A stretch of 40,523 bases of DNA, from the NCBI RefSeq assembly GCF_000621485.1, contig NZ_JHYF01000021.1, forward strand, positions 1-40,523. Direction: 5' to 3'. Both the position numbers and the translations under genes were made by a program. Source of the DNA: Alkaliphilus transvaalensis ATCC 700919 (GTDB taxonomy: Bacteria > Bacillota > Clostridia > Peptostreptococcales > Natronincolaceae). Positions within the stretch are counted from its first letter, which is position 1. Each line of letters opens with the position of its first letter. Below, piece by piece: positions 8,952-17,869 of the stretch. The notes below the pieces were generated by a model that was not told the DNA's origin, made no database searches, and was given only the letters and a program-made list of their open reading frames with translations.

Positions 8952-9365
8952 CTACACCTCACTTTCTATCAAGCTGTATGCATATTCTGCCTGTTTAAAT
9001 GGGTTATCATATTTTTGCTCTAGGGGTTTTGCCTTAAACTTCATATCAAGATCCATTTTAGGTTCTTCTTTTGGTTCCCATACCCTGCCTAGCTTTTCAG
9101 CTCTTTTTTGTCTTTCAGTTTTAACTTTTTCAAAAGTCTCCTCATCCATAATCGGAGGATAGAATTCATCACCAAGGTAGTGCTTGTTCTGTAGCATTTT
9201 AGCCGCAGTGGCATGGTAGCAGTCTATTCCAGCTTTTTTAGTAGCATCCTTCAAAGATAGTCCTTCCAAATACCCTCTATATAAATTCTTTACTTGCTCT
9301 GCCTCTATTTCATCCACTACAGCCTTACCCTTTACAATTTTATAACCGTATGGCGTGTGAGCCAT
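8952..9365 (-). CDS. Recombinase-domain protein lacking the catalytic domain
   Basis: This 137-aa protein starts directly at a segment that in its neighbours lies after the catalytic domain (TPYGYKIVKGKAVVDEIEAEQVKNLY ... KMLQNKHYLGDEFYPPIMDEETFEKV). It has no YCRVS motif and no zinc ribbon. The C-terminal third is charged (PKEEPKMDLDMKFKAKPLEQ). It is not a frameshifted fragment: its ATG follows the stop codon of the upstream recombinase with no gap and has a GGATGGTG site, and its own stop is 3 bases before the next recombinase start. It is probably a DNA-binding accessory or directionality factor for the two full-length recombinases. That role is inference. Confidence 0.8.
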   Translation of the reverse strand: MAHTPYGYKIVKGKAVVDEIEAEQVKNLYRGYLEGLSLKDATKKAGIDCYHATAAKMLQNKHYLGDEFYPPIMDEETFEKVKTERQKRAEKLGRVWEPKEEPKMDLDMKFKAKPLEQKYDNPFKQAEYAYSLIESEV

Positions 9366-10931
9366 CTAGTTCACCATCCTTTCCCTTAGTGTAATTCCAC
9401 ACTTTAATGCAAAACCAATCTCCTCCCGTGAATAAACTATAATTCGGTCCACATAGCTTTCAAATAACTCATCCTCGTAAGTTGCGAGCATTTTAGATTT
9501 AGAAACAAACTTAAGTAGTTGATTGACTTTCTCTACTTTAGCAAGGTTACCATTAACTGAATGGGTAAGCTGCTCCTTTTCTGCTATAAGCCTCGTACTC
9601 TCTGCTTCAAGTGCATTCTTCTCTTTAGTAAATAAAGCAGGTTCTAGGTAGCCCTTAGTCATTAAACCAGTCAACATTTGGCTCTGCTCCATGTTTTTTT
9701 CAATCTTAGTTTCTAATTCTTCAATTCTAAGGAAATTATCTGCATTATTCTGATTACGTAGTCCATTAAGTAGTGGTCTTAATATGAATTTCTGACCGAA
9801 AATTAGTTTATTTATCATCGTAACAAATGTCATTTTTATATCTTCATCTCGTATGAACTGCATGGAACATTCAGTTATCTGCTTTATATGCTTATTGCAG
9901 CACCAAGCTATATATTTTCTTGCCCCTGATGAATGAATACGCCTTTTAAATGTGCTACCACATTCTGAGCAGATAATTTTACTTGAGAAAGCATATCTAT
10001 TTTGATACTTATTGTTGTGCTTTTCTATGCCTTTTTCTTTTGCCCTTTGGCTCATAACAGTTTCTACTGCATCAAAAACTTCATGGGTTATAATTGGCTC
10101 GTGGTGGTTTTCAACCAAATACATATTTTTCTCACCGTAGTTGATGTGTCTATTAAAACTACTGTCTGTATAGGTCTTTTGCAAAAGAGCGTCACCTGTA
10201 TATTTTTCATTTCTAAGGATCCCTCTAATTGTTGTAGAAGTCCACCTCCCACCTTTTTTTGAAGGGATGCCTTTAAAATTAAGGTCATCTGCAATTTTCT
10301 GTGTACCCTTACCCAATAATGCCTCTGCAAAAATATACTTTACAGCTTCTGCTTGTTTGGGGTTTATAACCATCTGTCCGTCAATGTTTTGATAACCATA
10401 TGGTGGATATGAAATTTTGAAGGTTCCATTTTGGAATCGTCTTTGAATTGACCATTTATTATTTTCCGAAATGGAAATTGACTCACTTTCTGCAAGTCCA
10501 CTTAGGATGGAGAGCATTAGTTCACTTTCCATTGATTGGGTGTTGATGTTTTCCTTCTCAAAATAGATGTAAACACCGAGGTCTACCAGCTTACGAACCA
10601 TCTCCAAGCAGTCTGTAGTATTTCTGGCAAATCTGCTAATAGACTTTGTAATAATTAAATCGATTTTCCTGTTTTCACAATCTGATAACATTCTAAGCAG
10701 TTCAGATCGCTTTTCTTTTTTCGTTCCACTGATCCCCTCATCGTAATACAATCCTACATACTCCCATTCTGGGTTCCCCTTTATGTAGGTTTCGTAATGA
10801 GCCTTTTGTGCCTGCAAGCTGACCAGCTGTTCATTGCTATCTGTAGAAACACGGCAATAGGCAGCTACTCTTAACTTTGGCTTGATAAAAGCATCGGTAT
10901 TATTTGCTTCTATTTTTGTTATCTTTTTCAT
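9366..10931 (-). CDS. Large serine recombinase, second full-length copy
   Basis: Start at 10931 (MKKITKIEANN) because GGAGGTGAGAGG lies just upstream. The 521-aa product has the same order of parts as its paralogue at 7377-8948: resolvase domain with Ser29 in YCRVST and SRFARN, recombinase domain ([16 protein letters not shown]), zinc ribbon (CSECG ... WCCNKH ... ECSM) and coiled coil with a C-terminal arm. The two differ widely outside the motifs, so they are diverged paralogues and not a recent duplication. It is the first of three overlapping or abutting recombinase genes behind the promoter at 10959-10987. Confidence 0.92.
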   Translation of the reverse strand: MKKITKIEANNTDAFIKPKLRVAAYCRVSTDSNEQLVSLQAQKAHYETYIKGNPEWEYVGLYYDEGISGTKKEKRSELLRMLSDCENRKIDLIITKSISRFARNTTDCLEMVRKLVDLGVYIYFEKENINTQSMESELMLSILSGLAESESISISENNKWSIQRRFQNGTFKISYPPYGYQNIDGQMVINPKQAEAVKYIFAEALLGKGTQKIADDLNFKGIPSKKGGRWTSTTIRGILRNEKYTGDALLQKTYTDSSFNRHINYGEKNMYLVENHHEPIITHEVFDAVETVMSQRAKEKGIEKHNNKYQNRYAFSSKIICSECGSTFKRRIHSSGARKYIAWCCNKHIKQITECSMQFIRDEDIKMTFVTMINKLIFGQKFILRPLLNGLRNQNNADNFLRIEELETKIEKNMEQSQMLTGLMTKGYLEPALFTKEKNALEAESTRLIAEKEQLTHSVNGNLAKVEKVNQLLKFVSKSKMLATYEDELFESYVDRIIVYSREEIGFALKCGITLRERMVN

Positions 10932-10958
10932 CCTCTCACCTCCTTCTTTGTAGGTCAC

Positions 10959-10987
10959 ATATTACCTCTAAAACCTATATATATCAA
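10959..10987 (-). promoter_or_regulatory. Promoter of the recombinase operon
   Basis: On the minus strand TTGATA (10982-10987), a 17-base spacer and TAATAT (10959-10964). The spacer contains TATATAGGTTTTAGAG, nearly the same as in the promoters at 31522-31550 and 30340-30368, which suggests a shared regulator. TAGGT/ACCTA arms at 10951-10955 and 10973-10977 form a short dyad over the -10 region. Confidence 0.65.
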
Positions 10988-10992
10988 CGATT

Positions 10993-11229
10993 TTAGGGCA
11001 TTATCTTTGCTAAAGATGGAGAGAAAGTTTGACGATTTAATTCATTTATTTTTTGGAGTTCACCTTCAGTAATTAACCCTTTCTCCTGCATTTTCCTGAG
11101 TAATTTTTCAGCCATTAAATAATCAAATTCACGCTGTAGCTGCTCAGTTGATATGGCTTTTAACTTAACTTTACCTTCTATGCTTTCATCCGTAAGCTTT
11201 GTAACTTTCTTTTCCTCATTATGATTCAT
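10993..11229 (-). CDS. SHOCT-like small protein
   Basis: 78-aa charged protein with a TAGGAGGTGATGATTT ribosome binding region before its ATG. The C-terminal half (EFDYLMAEKLLRKMQEKGLITEGELQKINELN) has the SHOCT-type pattern, a short helix pair with 'L..kGlIteeEf', found at the ends of many small bacterial proteins. Proteins like this commonly sit next to serine-recombinase cassettes in clostridial prophages and may help recruit or direct the recombinase. The role is unproven. It precedes the recombinase promoter and follows the amidase terminator, so it may belong to the integration module. Confidence 0.7.
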   Translation of the reverse strand: MNHNEEKKVTKLTDESIEGKVKLKAISTEQLQREFDYLMAEKLLRKMQEKGLITEGELQKINELNRQTFSPSLAKIMP

Positions 11230-11304
11230 AAATCATCACCTCCTACCTAATAGCCGTGGGAACAGGTCGAAGTTGAGGATTTGAAAAAATTAGTTTAAAT
11301 CAGA

Positions 11305-11341
11305 ACAAAAAAAAGCCTGCAGGAGAAGATTCCCCACAGGC
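11305..11341 (-). terminator. Terminator of the late (lysis) operon
   Basis: GCCTG (11315-11319) pairs with CAGGC (11337-11341), with two further G-C pairs inside. On the minus strand eight T residues follow directly (complement of 11307-11314). It lies 37 bases beyond the amidase stop codon and closes the structural and lysis genes. Confidence 0.8.
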
Positions 11342-11377
11342 TACATAATAGAAATAGATTAATATTTTATTTGTTGT

Positions 11378-12085
11378 TTAATCGTACCTAATAAATGCAT
11401 CGGTAAAGCCTACTTTCTTTGCCCTCTCAAGTTGTGCCTCTGCATTAGCTTTTACAGAATATGCACCTATTTGAACACGATATAATTTTTGAGATGTTGA
11501 AGGGTTCGGTTGTTGATTCCCTTCCAGTGCTTTCTTAACAGCAGTTCTAAAGGTATCCATACTCTCTCCATGTTGTGGAAACCAATGATTGGGGTCTGCA
11601 TGATTACTAGCAATCCCCTGTCTATGCCCCTCAGCATGACCGATGATATCCTTCTCCGTCAGACCATATTCCTTACAAAGAAAAACACATAGGTTTACTG
11701 CATTCTGCCAAACTGCTCGGAAGTAGGCTTCATTCTTTTTTACGTCATAGTTCACCATTGTAGACCCTCTATAAGAGTGCCCTCTCGGCTCACATATCTC
11801 AAAACCGATGTGGGTATTATTCGCAGCACCACCTGCATGCCAACCTCGATGATTCCAAGGTAGGTACTGCCAGATCTCTTTATCATCTAAAAAGGCATGA
11901 ACACAAACCTGTCTGTTGATTTCTCCTGCTCTAAAGGACTTATTCCACCGACTAAACCAAGCTCCTGCCATAACTCCAGATGTTGCTGTGGAATGGACCA
12001 TAATGCCTTTAGGAGTAATCTTCCGATTAGCTGTGTAACAATCATTTCTAGTCATATATTTCGTTTTCAAATTATCTAGTACCAT
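11378..12085 (-). CDS. N-acetylmuramoyl-L-alanine amidase (endolysin)
   Basis: Endolysin that cuts the amide between N-acetylmuramic acid and L-alanine of peptidoglycan at the end of the lytic cycle. The start at 12085 (MVLDNLKT) has GGGGGAG at good spacing; an ATG five codons earlier contains that site. Residues about 20-170 form an Amidase_2 domain: His31 (GIMVHST) and the HADPNHW segment fit zinc ligands, and HIGFEICEP and GHAEGHRQG fit the active-site region. The last 35 residues (LYRVQIGAYSVKANAEAQLERAKKVGF) resemble a short SPOR-type wall-binding repeat. It overlaps the holin gene by 14 bases, the usual holin-lysin cassette. Confidence 0.92.
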   Translation of the reverse strand: MVLDNLKTKYMTRNDCYTANRKITPKGIMVHSTATSGVMAGAWFSRWNKSFRAGEINRQVCVHAFLDDKEIWQYLPWNHRGWHAGGAANNTHIGFEICEPRGHSYRGSTMVNYDVKKNEAYFRAVWQNAVNLCVFLCKEYGLTEKDIIGHAEGHRQGIASNHADPNHWFPQHGESMDTFRTAVKKALEGNQQPNPSTSQKLYRVQIGAYSVKANAEAQLERAKKVGFTDAFIRYD

Positions 12086-12488
12086 CTTTATCTCCCCCAT
12101 CTTTTAATTGTTCAAGTACATCCCTAAGCTTTGATGGAATCGGCAACCCAAGCCTTGTTGCATTTTCAATGATGCTGATTCCTTCATTAGAAAGATAAAA
12201 GAAAATTACAGCTGTGCGAATTGCACTACCACCACCGATAATATTCTGATCAATGATATGAGCAACACCTACTAGGGAGAAGATCACTACTTTTTTGAAA
12301 ATGCCCCGAGCACCTATATCGCTAGATAAATGCTTCTCAACTACCGCACACATTACTCCCAGAACATAATCAACAACTACAAAAACAATCAGTGCATATA
12401 AAAAGCCATCTAGCGCACCTAAGAAATATCCTAGATAGCCGCCGATGGCTGTAAAAATAACTTTTAAAATATCTACCCAATCCTTCAT
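12072..12488 (-). CDS. Phage holin (phage_holin_4_1 / toxin-secretion family)
   Basis: Small membrane protein that forms the lesion letting the amidase reach the cell wall. The 138-aa sequence has hydrophobic stretches at about residues 9-25, 28-50, 65-80 and 85-103. The family-typical VDYVLGVMCAVVEKHLSSDIGARGIFKK segment follows helix 2, and SNEGISIIENATRLGLPIPSKLRDVLEQLK closes the protein. Length is normal. The last codons overlap the amidase start, so expression is coupled. Confidence 0.92.
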   Translation of the reverse strand: MKDWVDILKVIFTAIGGYLGYFLGALDGFLYALIVFVVVDYVLGVMCAVVEKHLSSDIGARGIFKKVVIFSLVGVAHIIDQNIIGGGSAIRTAVIFFYLSNEGISIIENATRLGLPIPSKLRDVLEQLKDGGDKDGTR

Positions 12489-12504
12489 CCATTTTCACCT
12501 TCCT

Positions 12505-14166
12505 TTAATATAAGTCATTTAAGTAATCAATTAAATCTATCTCAAACATGTACTGCACTTTCATGGTGTTAGCATCTGTCTTCTGTACAGGGTTGGCCAA
12601 CTTTGTATGGGCTCCACTAGGTCTTGAAACTGAAGCAAAGTGGATACCGTAGTAGTATCGCTGCCATCCTGTTCCTGAACTATAACTTCTATACTGATAA
12701 AGCCATTTGTCGGTTCCTCTAATATTTAGAAAGTCAGATGAAATTCCTTTTGATCTATATGCTTCTAGTAGGTTACCTTCAGGTGTAATAACTTGATAAA
12801 AACTGCTACCACCACCAGTACCTACATAATAGAGGTATATCCTATTTTTAGATCTGTTAATAGAAGATAGATAACATCTTCTATCTATATTCCCACTATG
12901 CATGCCTCTGGAAGCAAACCATGTTGAACTGCCTATCCTTGGTTTTAAATCCATTACACTATGCACTGTAGCATCCACATTTAGACGTATGACTTTACTT
13001 GCATATAGTTGTTCATTACTAGCTAAATCTGTTCTGGTGTTGTGACCGTATATTTCAATAAGCCCTCCCCATAGAACTGGAGTTACTGCTATATCTCTAT
13101 AAGTGAAATTTGCTCCATATTCATCTTGGAACTGAGTCTGCATGTTATCAATAGTTGACTCAGATATAAACACACCTACCCTCGTCCATCGATATAGTTT
13201 AAGGAGATTACTAGACCTATAGTAACCAAAAATATAATCAATTTCTCCATTTTCTTTGAGTACAGGAAAGGCACCAGAAAGCTGATTCGATGGAAAGCTA
13301 TCCCCAGATGCATCTAAAAGAATTATAGCGTTATTCCATTCAATAAAACCTGTTTCTAATCTATTCATGTCAAAGGGAAGTATAAGTTGATGCCCTTTTA
13401 GATGCTCTGGAAACTGAATATGGGTTGAGTTGGTAGAACTTGAGTGAGTACCATCAAAGTTAACATATCCTCTAGTATAGTCAGTAAAAACTCTAAACTT
13501 CGCAGGACTGCTCCCACCCATTATGAAACTAATAGTCCAGTAAAGGGCCTTTTGGTTATCTGTTTCCGTTGTTCTTGCATGTATATAGCCATCTCCGTTA
13601 TCAATCCCTCGTCCCAATATAGGTGGTCCGATATAACTCTCGTCCAAATCATCATAAGAGTCACTCCAGAATAGACTTTCAAACTCCCCGTTTGCCGCAT
13701 GAGTGGGAAAGTCAAAAACAAAATTAGTCCTAATCTTATTATTTCTTATCTCCATCCTCGTTTCTGCAGTATTGATGGTCCCTCTTAAAGGATCAGTACC
13801 GGAATAGGTGCTGTTGCGGTGAGCATAACCGATAATGTTTCCAAATACTCTTTCAGTTGTCATCTGCTCGGGTTTCATAGAGTCTGTTAAATATAAATGG
13901 CTAAATAAATTTTTTGTGTGATTATGATTCGTATTACCAATTCCCATTACTTCTCCAGCAAAGTACCTTAGGAAAATATCTTTGAATATAACATCAGGGA
14001 TGATGTTTTCAGTATATGCCTCTGTAACCTTCTCTGATGTCTTAGCATCGAAAAGCTCAATGAGCACTTTACCTTTAATACCAGTGTTTTCTTTTGATTT
14101 ATTTTTGTTTACAGTCTCACCAGTTATTAGATTCTTATTGTAGCTTATGGTTTCTCTAATAGACAA
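12505..14166 (-). CDS. Tail-tip / receptor-binding protein candidate, 553 aa
   Basis: I do not recognise a named family. It starts at TTG (14166) with a strong GAGAGGGGGAGAG site. The N-terminus (about 1-100; GKVLIELFDAKTSEKVTEAYTENIIPDVIF) looks like a particle-attachment part. The rest is rich in aromatic and Gly/Ser residues and resembles beta-propeller or beta-sandwich adhesins (repeated short strands such as LILPFDMNRLETGFIEWNNAIILLDASGDSFPSN). There is no signal peptide, membrane segment or obvious hydrolase motif. It lies between the tail spike/accessory proteins and the holin, where host-recognition genes of siphoviruses sit. The role is inferred from position. Confidence 0.65.
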   Translation of the reverse strand: MSIRETISYNKNLITGETVNKNKSKENTGIKGKVLIELFDAKTSEKVTEAYTENIIPDVIFKDIFLRYFAGEVMGIGNTNHNHTKNLFSHLYLTDSMKPEQMTTERVFGNIIGYAHRNSTYSGTDPLRGTINTAETRMEIRNNKIRTNFVFDFPTHAANGEFESLFWSDSYDDLDESYIGPPILGRGIDNGDGYIHARTTETDNQKALYWTISFIMGGSSPAKFRVFTDYTRGYVNFDGTHSSSTNSTHIQFPEHLKGHQLILPFDMNRLETGFIEWNNAIILLDASGDSFPSNQLSGAFPVLKENGEIDYIFGYYRSSNLLKLYRWTRVGVFISESTIDNMQTQFQDEYGANFTYRDIAVTPVLWGGLIEIYGHNTRTDLASNEQLYASKVIRLNVDATVHSVMDLKPRIGSSTWFASRGMHSGNIDRRCYLSSINRSKNRIYLYYVGTGGGSSFYQVITPEGNLLEAYRSKGISSDFLNIRGTDKWLYQYRSYSSGTGWQRYYYGIHFASVSRPSGAHTKLANPVQKTDANTMKVQYMFEIDLIDYLNDLY

Positions 14167-14182
14167 AATCTCTCTCCCCCTC

Positions 14183-15238
14183 TCAAACTGTCATTTCTAT
14201 GGAAGATACATAATTGACCCTTACAGCTTTAAACTTAGACTCATCAGTAAGTTCACTTTTGAAAAATCTAAAGGCTAAATAGAGATAGTCATTTTTATTA
14301 AATAATTCTTCATAATTTTCTTCCCCAATAAAGCTAAAATCAAGTTTCCTCATTCCTTTTTCAGCAAAATCAATATCACTTGAAATATCTACTTGCTCCC
14401 ATTTCATATTTTCAATATCATATACAAACCAAGAACTTCTATCCTTACTTAGCGCATACTGTAAATCCCCTAGCCCAGTAACGACATCTTCTATATTTAT
14501 AGAACTAATCTTTTCTTGAAGCTCTCTCCCTATATCTTCTACTGCAATTTTAGGTAAACTACTTACTGTCTCTGTAATTTTTAATTTAAGATTTTCTCTA
14601 TCACTTACAATGTCCTCATCATTTGTATAATAAAGAATTTTAGGCTTTAAGTCATTAAGGCCAGCTTTACTTCTCGGCAATTCCTCCATACCAAAACTGA
14701 GAATCAAATCTTCTGATAAGTTATCAGGTGTTACATCAACTAACTCTCCATTAATTTCATCTTCTACCATGAGGGTCTGAAAGCAATTATCTTCATTGCT
14801 CCATATTTTTACATAGCCACTGTCGACTATTAAATATCTGTGTTCTCCTAAATTAATCACCAAACAATCAATATATGCCCTGTCATCTCCACGATCTACT
14901 GAACCATCTTTTGTATATCTCCACCTAAAGGTGTGCTCTCCCTTTGGTAGTCCTTTTGAAAACTTCGTCCAAGTATTATTAGTGCCTGATTCTCTGATTT
15001 CCCTTATTCCATCAATATAAAATTCAAACCAGTCATATCCACTTTCTGAACTAACAAACCAATAAAACTCAACATAATCTGTTGTTACAGTAAGGTAGGC
15101 ATTGCTCTGTTGGTTATGGGATATGACTTTACTACCATAAGAAAAATTCCCTTCATAGGCTCTTTGATTAGTTCTAATCCAATCGCCCGTAAAGGAATAT
15201 CTCAGTTCCTCCTGTTCAAAACTTTCTTTATTTGCCAT
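14183..15238 (-). CDS. Tail-associated protein with carbohydrate-binding-like N-terminus
   Basis: 351-aa protein directly downstream of the tail spike gene, with AAGGGGTGA before the ATG. Residues about 10-130 look like a jelly-roll carbohydrate-binding domain: aromatic strands such as YVEFYWFVSSESGYDWFEFYIDG and a WTKFSKGLPKGEHTFRWRY segment typical of such folds. The C-terminal half (about 190-351) is a different, mixed domain with a possible short coiled segment (LQEKISSINIEDVVTGLGDLQ). It is probably a baseplate or adhesin component. No enzymatic motif seen; function assigned from context. Confidence 0.65.
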   Translation of the reverse strand: MANKESFEQEELRYSFTGDWIRTNQRAYEGNFSYGSKVISHNQQSNAYLTVTTDYVEFYWFVSSESGYDWFEFYIDGIREIRESGTNNTWTKFSKGLPKGEHTFRWRYTKDGSVDRGDDRAYIDCLVINLGEHRYLIVDSGYVKIWSNEDNCFQTLMVEDEINGELVDVTPDNLSEDLILSFGMEELPRSKAGLNDLKPKILYYTNDEDIVSDRENLKLKITETVSSLPKIAVEDIGRELQEKISSINIEDVVTGLGDLQYALSKDRSSWFVYDIENMKWEQVDISSDIDFAEKGMRKLDFSFIGEENYEELFNKNDYLYLAFRFFKSELTDESKFKAVRVNYVSSIEMTV

Positions 15239-15254
15239 ATAGTCACTTCACCCC

Positions 15255-17162
15255 TTAACCCTCACTAACTTCTAGTTCAAAATCAATAAGTTCTCTGTAT
15301 AGGTTTGGATCAGAAAAATTCACAGTAAATAAAACGCCTCCACCAATCGCCTCTCCACTACTTCCTATAGTTACTGGCCTTTTTTCTTGGATAGTAATGT
15401 ACTGATCTGTTCCCCATATCCCAGGTGTTATCTCTTGAAATTCACTGAAGTGTTTTATCCATTCATCACAAATTAGATTATAAAAGAAAGATTCATCGGC
15501 TATCTGACTAATGCCTATAATCTTCATATTTATTTCTGTTATAGTATCTAAATCAATTGCCTTTCTTTGAAGCATTTCTTCATAAGTTGTGCTCTGAGAA
15601 AAGAAATTCATTTCTGGAGGTTTTGCTTCCAAAGTAACCGTTTCTTCTAGTCCACTTTTATAGCTTTTTATTTTATTTGAAAATAAAGAGTAGAGGATGA
15701 ACTGCATTACTTCTGCTCGAGGTAGACTTGGACTAAGTCCCCCCTCTAAGTGTCTCCCCTCAATCATTACTTGAAGGTTATTCTTATCTATGTTAAGTAC
15801 CCCATTTGATGTTTGAAGTTCTACTACAAAAGCATGCTGCCCTGCTGTCACTTGTGGCATTGGTATGGTAAGGCTAATGACATTTTCCCCTCTAGCTACA
15901 TGTTGATTTGGCTGAAACTCATAATAATTCCCATCCAGCGAGAATTTCATATACAATGTTAAATCATCCGAAGCACTAGCATGGATTAAAAGGTTGCAAG
16001 TTAAGTTAGTATCAGCAAGAGCAGATATCCCTACAGCTATAGCTGCATAAAAAGATGTGGATGTAATCGTTAAAGCATCTGAATTTTTCTTTAGTATGAC
16101 TGCATTTTGACTACCCTCAATTCGACTTTCTAACCTTTGAACAAGATGGCTAAAATCCAACTGATTGACGATGGTATTAAGAGAGTTTCCCAGTTCTATT
16201 ATTGTGTGAATAGGCTGAAGAAGATCCTTTACAATCTTTATAACCCTTAACTTTGCATGTATTCCTAACCTTTCATGCTCCACTTTTACGGTGTCGCCAA
16301 GCTCAAGTTTGATAAGCTTATGATAGGCTGAATATTCATCTGTTTTACTTAGTTCTAGAAAATCTACTTTCACATTGACGAATGGATTGGAAATCTTCTT
16401 TATATATTCATTAGCTAGTTCCCTTAACTCATCTTGATCCTTTACACCAGAGAACTCCACTTTTCTAGTAACGGGATAGGGTAGTAAATTTATAACAGAG
16501 CTGTCGGCTTCAACATATCTTTCTGGAAGAATTAAATCGTTTTCTCCCATCGGATAAATTCTAGTAGCAAACTCCGAAGTGTCGATAATTGCTTTAAGAC
16601 CCTTCAAGTTCTTTCCATACTTAACTGAAACTCCAGTTTCTCTTCCACGTTCTTCTACTACTTCTACATGATAATTATCCCTTATCAGTTCTCCACCATA
16701 AATTTCAAGAAGTCTAAATACACCTTCTAAGGCATTAAAGTTTCTAAAGCGAACAGGGTATATATTTTTCTCCGGTGCTTTGAAGGAAAATATAGCTTGT
16801 GCTTCAGGAGGAATCATGCCTTCCAAAGCTTCTTTCATATTGGCATTGATAAGGTTTACGGCTTCTATAAAATAAAAAGCAAGGTCATAAGAAATATGCC
16901 TCGCCCAAACTTTGATTTTTCTAGTCGTTTCCTGTTCCCTCTCTACCTTATAAATTCTAAAAAGCTGATTGTCTGCCTTTATAATATTAAATTCCATCAA
17001 GTGTTTTGCTTTTTGCAGGTCTGCTGGATACTCTAAATAAAGGCTGTACTCCCCATTTAATTCTTCCGTAGTTTCCGCCTTTATACATTCGTTTAATATC
17101 CCTAGACCGTTACTTTCGAAGTTTTCCAAGCCAACGTTACGTTTATCATAAACAATAATCAC
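15255..17162 (-). CDS. Phage tail spike / minor structural protein (Tal-like)
   Basis: Tail-tip protein at the end of the tail tube; related proteins form the hub trimer and often carry a host-attachment or wall-degrading part. The start is GTG at 17162, preceded by GGAGGTGG, and overlaps the Dit stop by one base. The first ~350 residues match the conserved N-terminal region of phage minor structural proteins (YDKRNVGLENFESNGLGILNECIKAETTEELNGEYSLYLEYPA; KVWARHISYDL; LELGDTVKVEHERLGI). Residues about 360-635 look like beta-rich carbohydrate-binding or fibre modules, without a visible peptidase active site. 635 aa, of normal length. Confidence 0.85.
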   Translation of the reverse strand: MIIVYDKRNVGLENFESNGLGILNECIKAETTEELNGEYSLYLEYPADLQKAKHLMEFNIIKADNQLFRIYKVEREQETTRKIKVWARHISYDLAFYFIEAVNLINANMKEALEGMIPPEAQAIFSFKAPEKNIYPVRFRNFNALEGVFRLLEIYGGELIRDNYHVEVVEERGRETGVSVKYGKNLKGLKAIIDTSEFATRIYPMGENDLILPERYVEADSSVINLLPYPVTRKVEFSGVKDQDELRELANEYIKKISNPFVNVKVDFLELSKTDEYSAYHKLIKLELGDTVKVEHERLGIHAKLRVIKIVKDLLQPIHTIIELGNSLNTIVNQLDFSHLVQRLESRIEGSQNAVILKKNSDALTITSTSFYAAIAVGISALADTNLTCNLLIHASASDDLTLYMKFSLDGNYYEFQPNQHVARGENVISLTIPMPQVTAGQHAFVVELQTSNGVLNIDKNNLQVMIEGRHLEGGLSPSLPRAEVMQFILYSLFSNKIKSYKSGLEETVTLEAKPPEMNFFSQSTTYEEMLQRKAIDLDTITEINMKIIGISQIADESFFYNLICDEWIKHFSEFQEITPGIWGTDQYITIQEKRPVTIGSSGEAIGGGVLFTVNFSDPNLYRELIDFELEVSEG

Positions 17163-17869
17163 TACAACCACCTCCAGTTAGGCAAAATTTCAAGTTTATT
17201 AACATTGCCTGTGAACTGGATCTGATTCTGCCCTACCTTTAGCAATGGGAAAATACCTACCATTTTGTGATTTAAATTTTCAAATGCATCATTATAGCAG
17301 TCTTCTAGTGTTGAGTTTAAAATAATCTTTCCTCTTATATCTATTAAATTTATTTCATTGTCATTAATCTTGAGGGTTATATCTCCCTCCCCATAGACCT
17401 TTAGAATTGGTTCACTTTCAATACTGCCAGGGTTATTCATAAAAGTCGTAGGATTTGTTATTGTTACTTCTTGGTTATGGCTAGCATATTTAAAGGGTCT
17501 ACAATTAAAAACTACAGGAAACCTCGAGGTATATTTAAAAGCTTGCGTAAAATCAATGGCATTTACCACTTGAGCAATGTATTTTTTATTCGGAGCAAAA
17601 CTAAAAATTAAATCACTTTCTCCTGTGTTAAAAAGCCAAGCTTTAATCTCATCCATCTGATTTATCAAATCTCCTATTGACTTCACTCCACACTCTATTA
17701 AGAGAGTAATATCCTCATAGGTTTTTTCGTCATAACGTACACTTGAGTTTCTTCCAGGGGTTTCGATATATGAAACCCTTCTTTTAGGAGAGGGCAGATT
17801 AGGTCTTTTGGCAATAACTATCCCGTAATCTTCATAACTGTTCTTGCCACCAAATGTAAAACTTAACAT
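17162..17869 (-). CDS. Distal tail protein (Dit)
   Basis: Hub protein that links the tail tube to the tip. The 235-aa sequence starts MLSFTFGGKNSYEDYGIVIAKRP, the typical opening of the siphovirus Dit/phage tail family (a 'G.nS.ed.Gl.i..rp' pattern), followed by the PGRNSSVRYDEKTYEDITL and FNCRPFKYAS elements. The gene starts on the last base of the tape-measure stop codon and ends overlapping the tail spike start, so all three are translationally coupled. No anomaly. Confidence 0.88.
   Translation of the reverse strand: MLSFTFGGKNSYEDYGIVIAKRPNLPSPKRRVSYIETPGRNSSVRYDEKTYEDITLLIECGVKSIGDLINQMDEIKAWLFNTGESDLIFSFAPNKKYIAQVVNAIDFTQAFKYTSRFPVVFNCRPFKYASHNQEVTITNPTTFMNNPGSIESEPILKVYGEGDITLKINDNEINLIDIRGKIILNSTLEDCYNDAFENLNHKMVGIFPLLKVGQNQIQFTGNVNKLEILPNWRWL

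Noticed and set aside
8952-9365. Small recombinase gene as a frameshifted piece of a neighbour
   Set aside because: Both neighbours already have a complete recombinase domain, and the small gene has its own start, site and stop with no leftover catalytic sequence.
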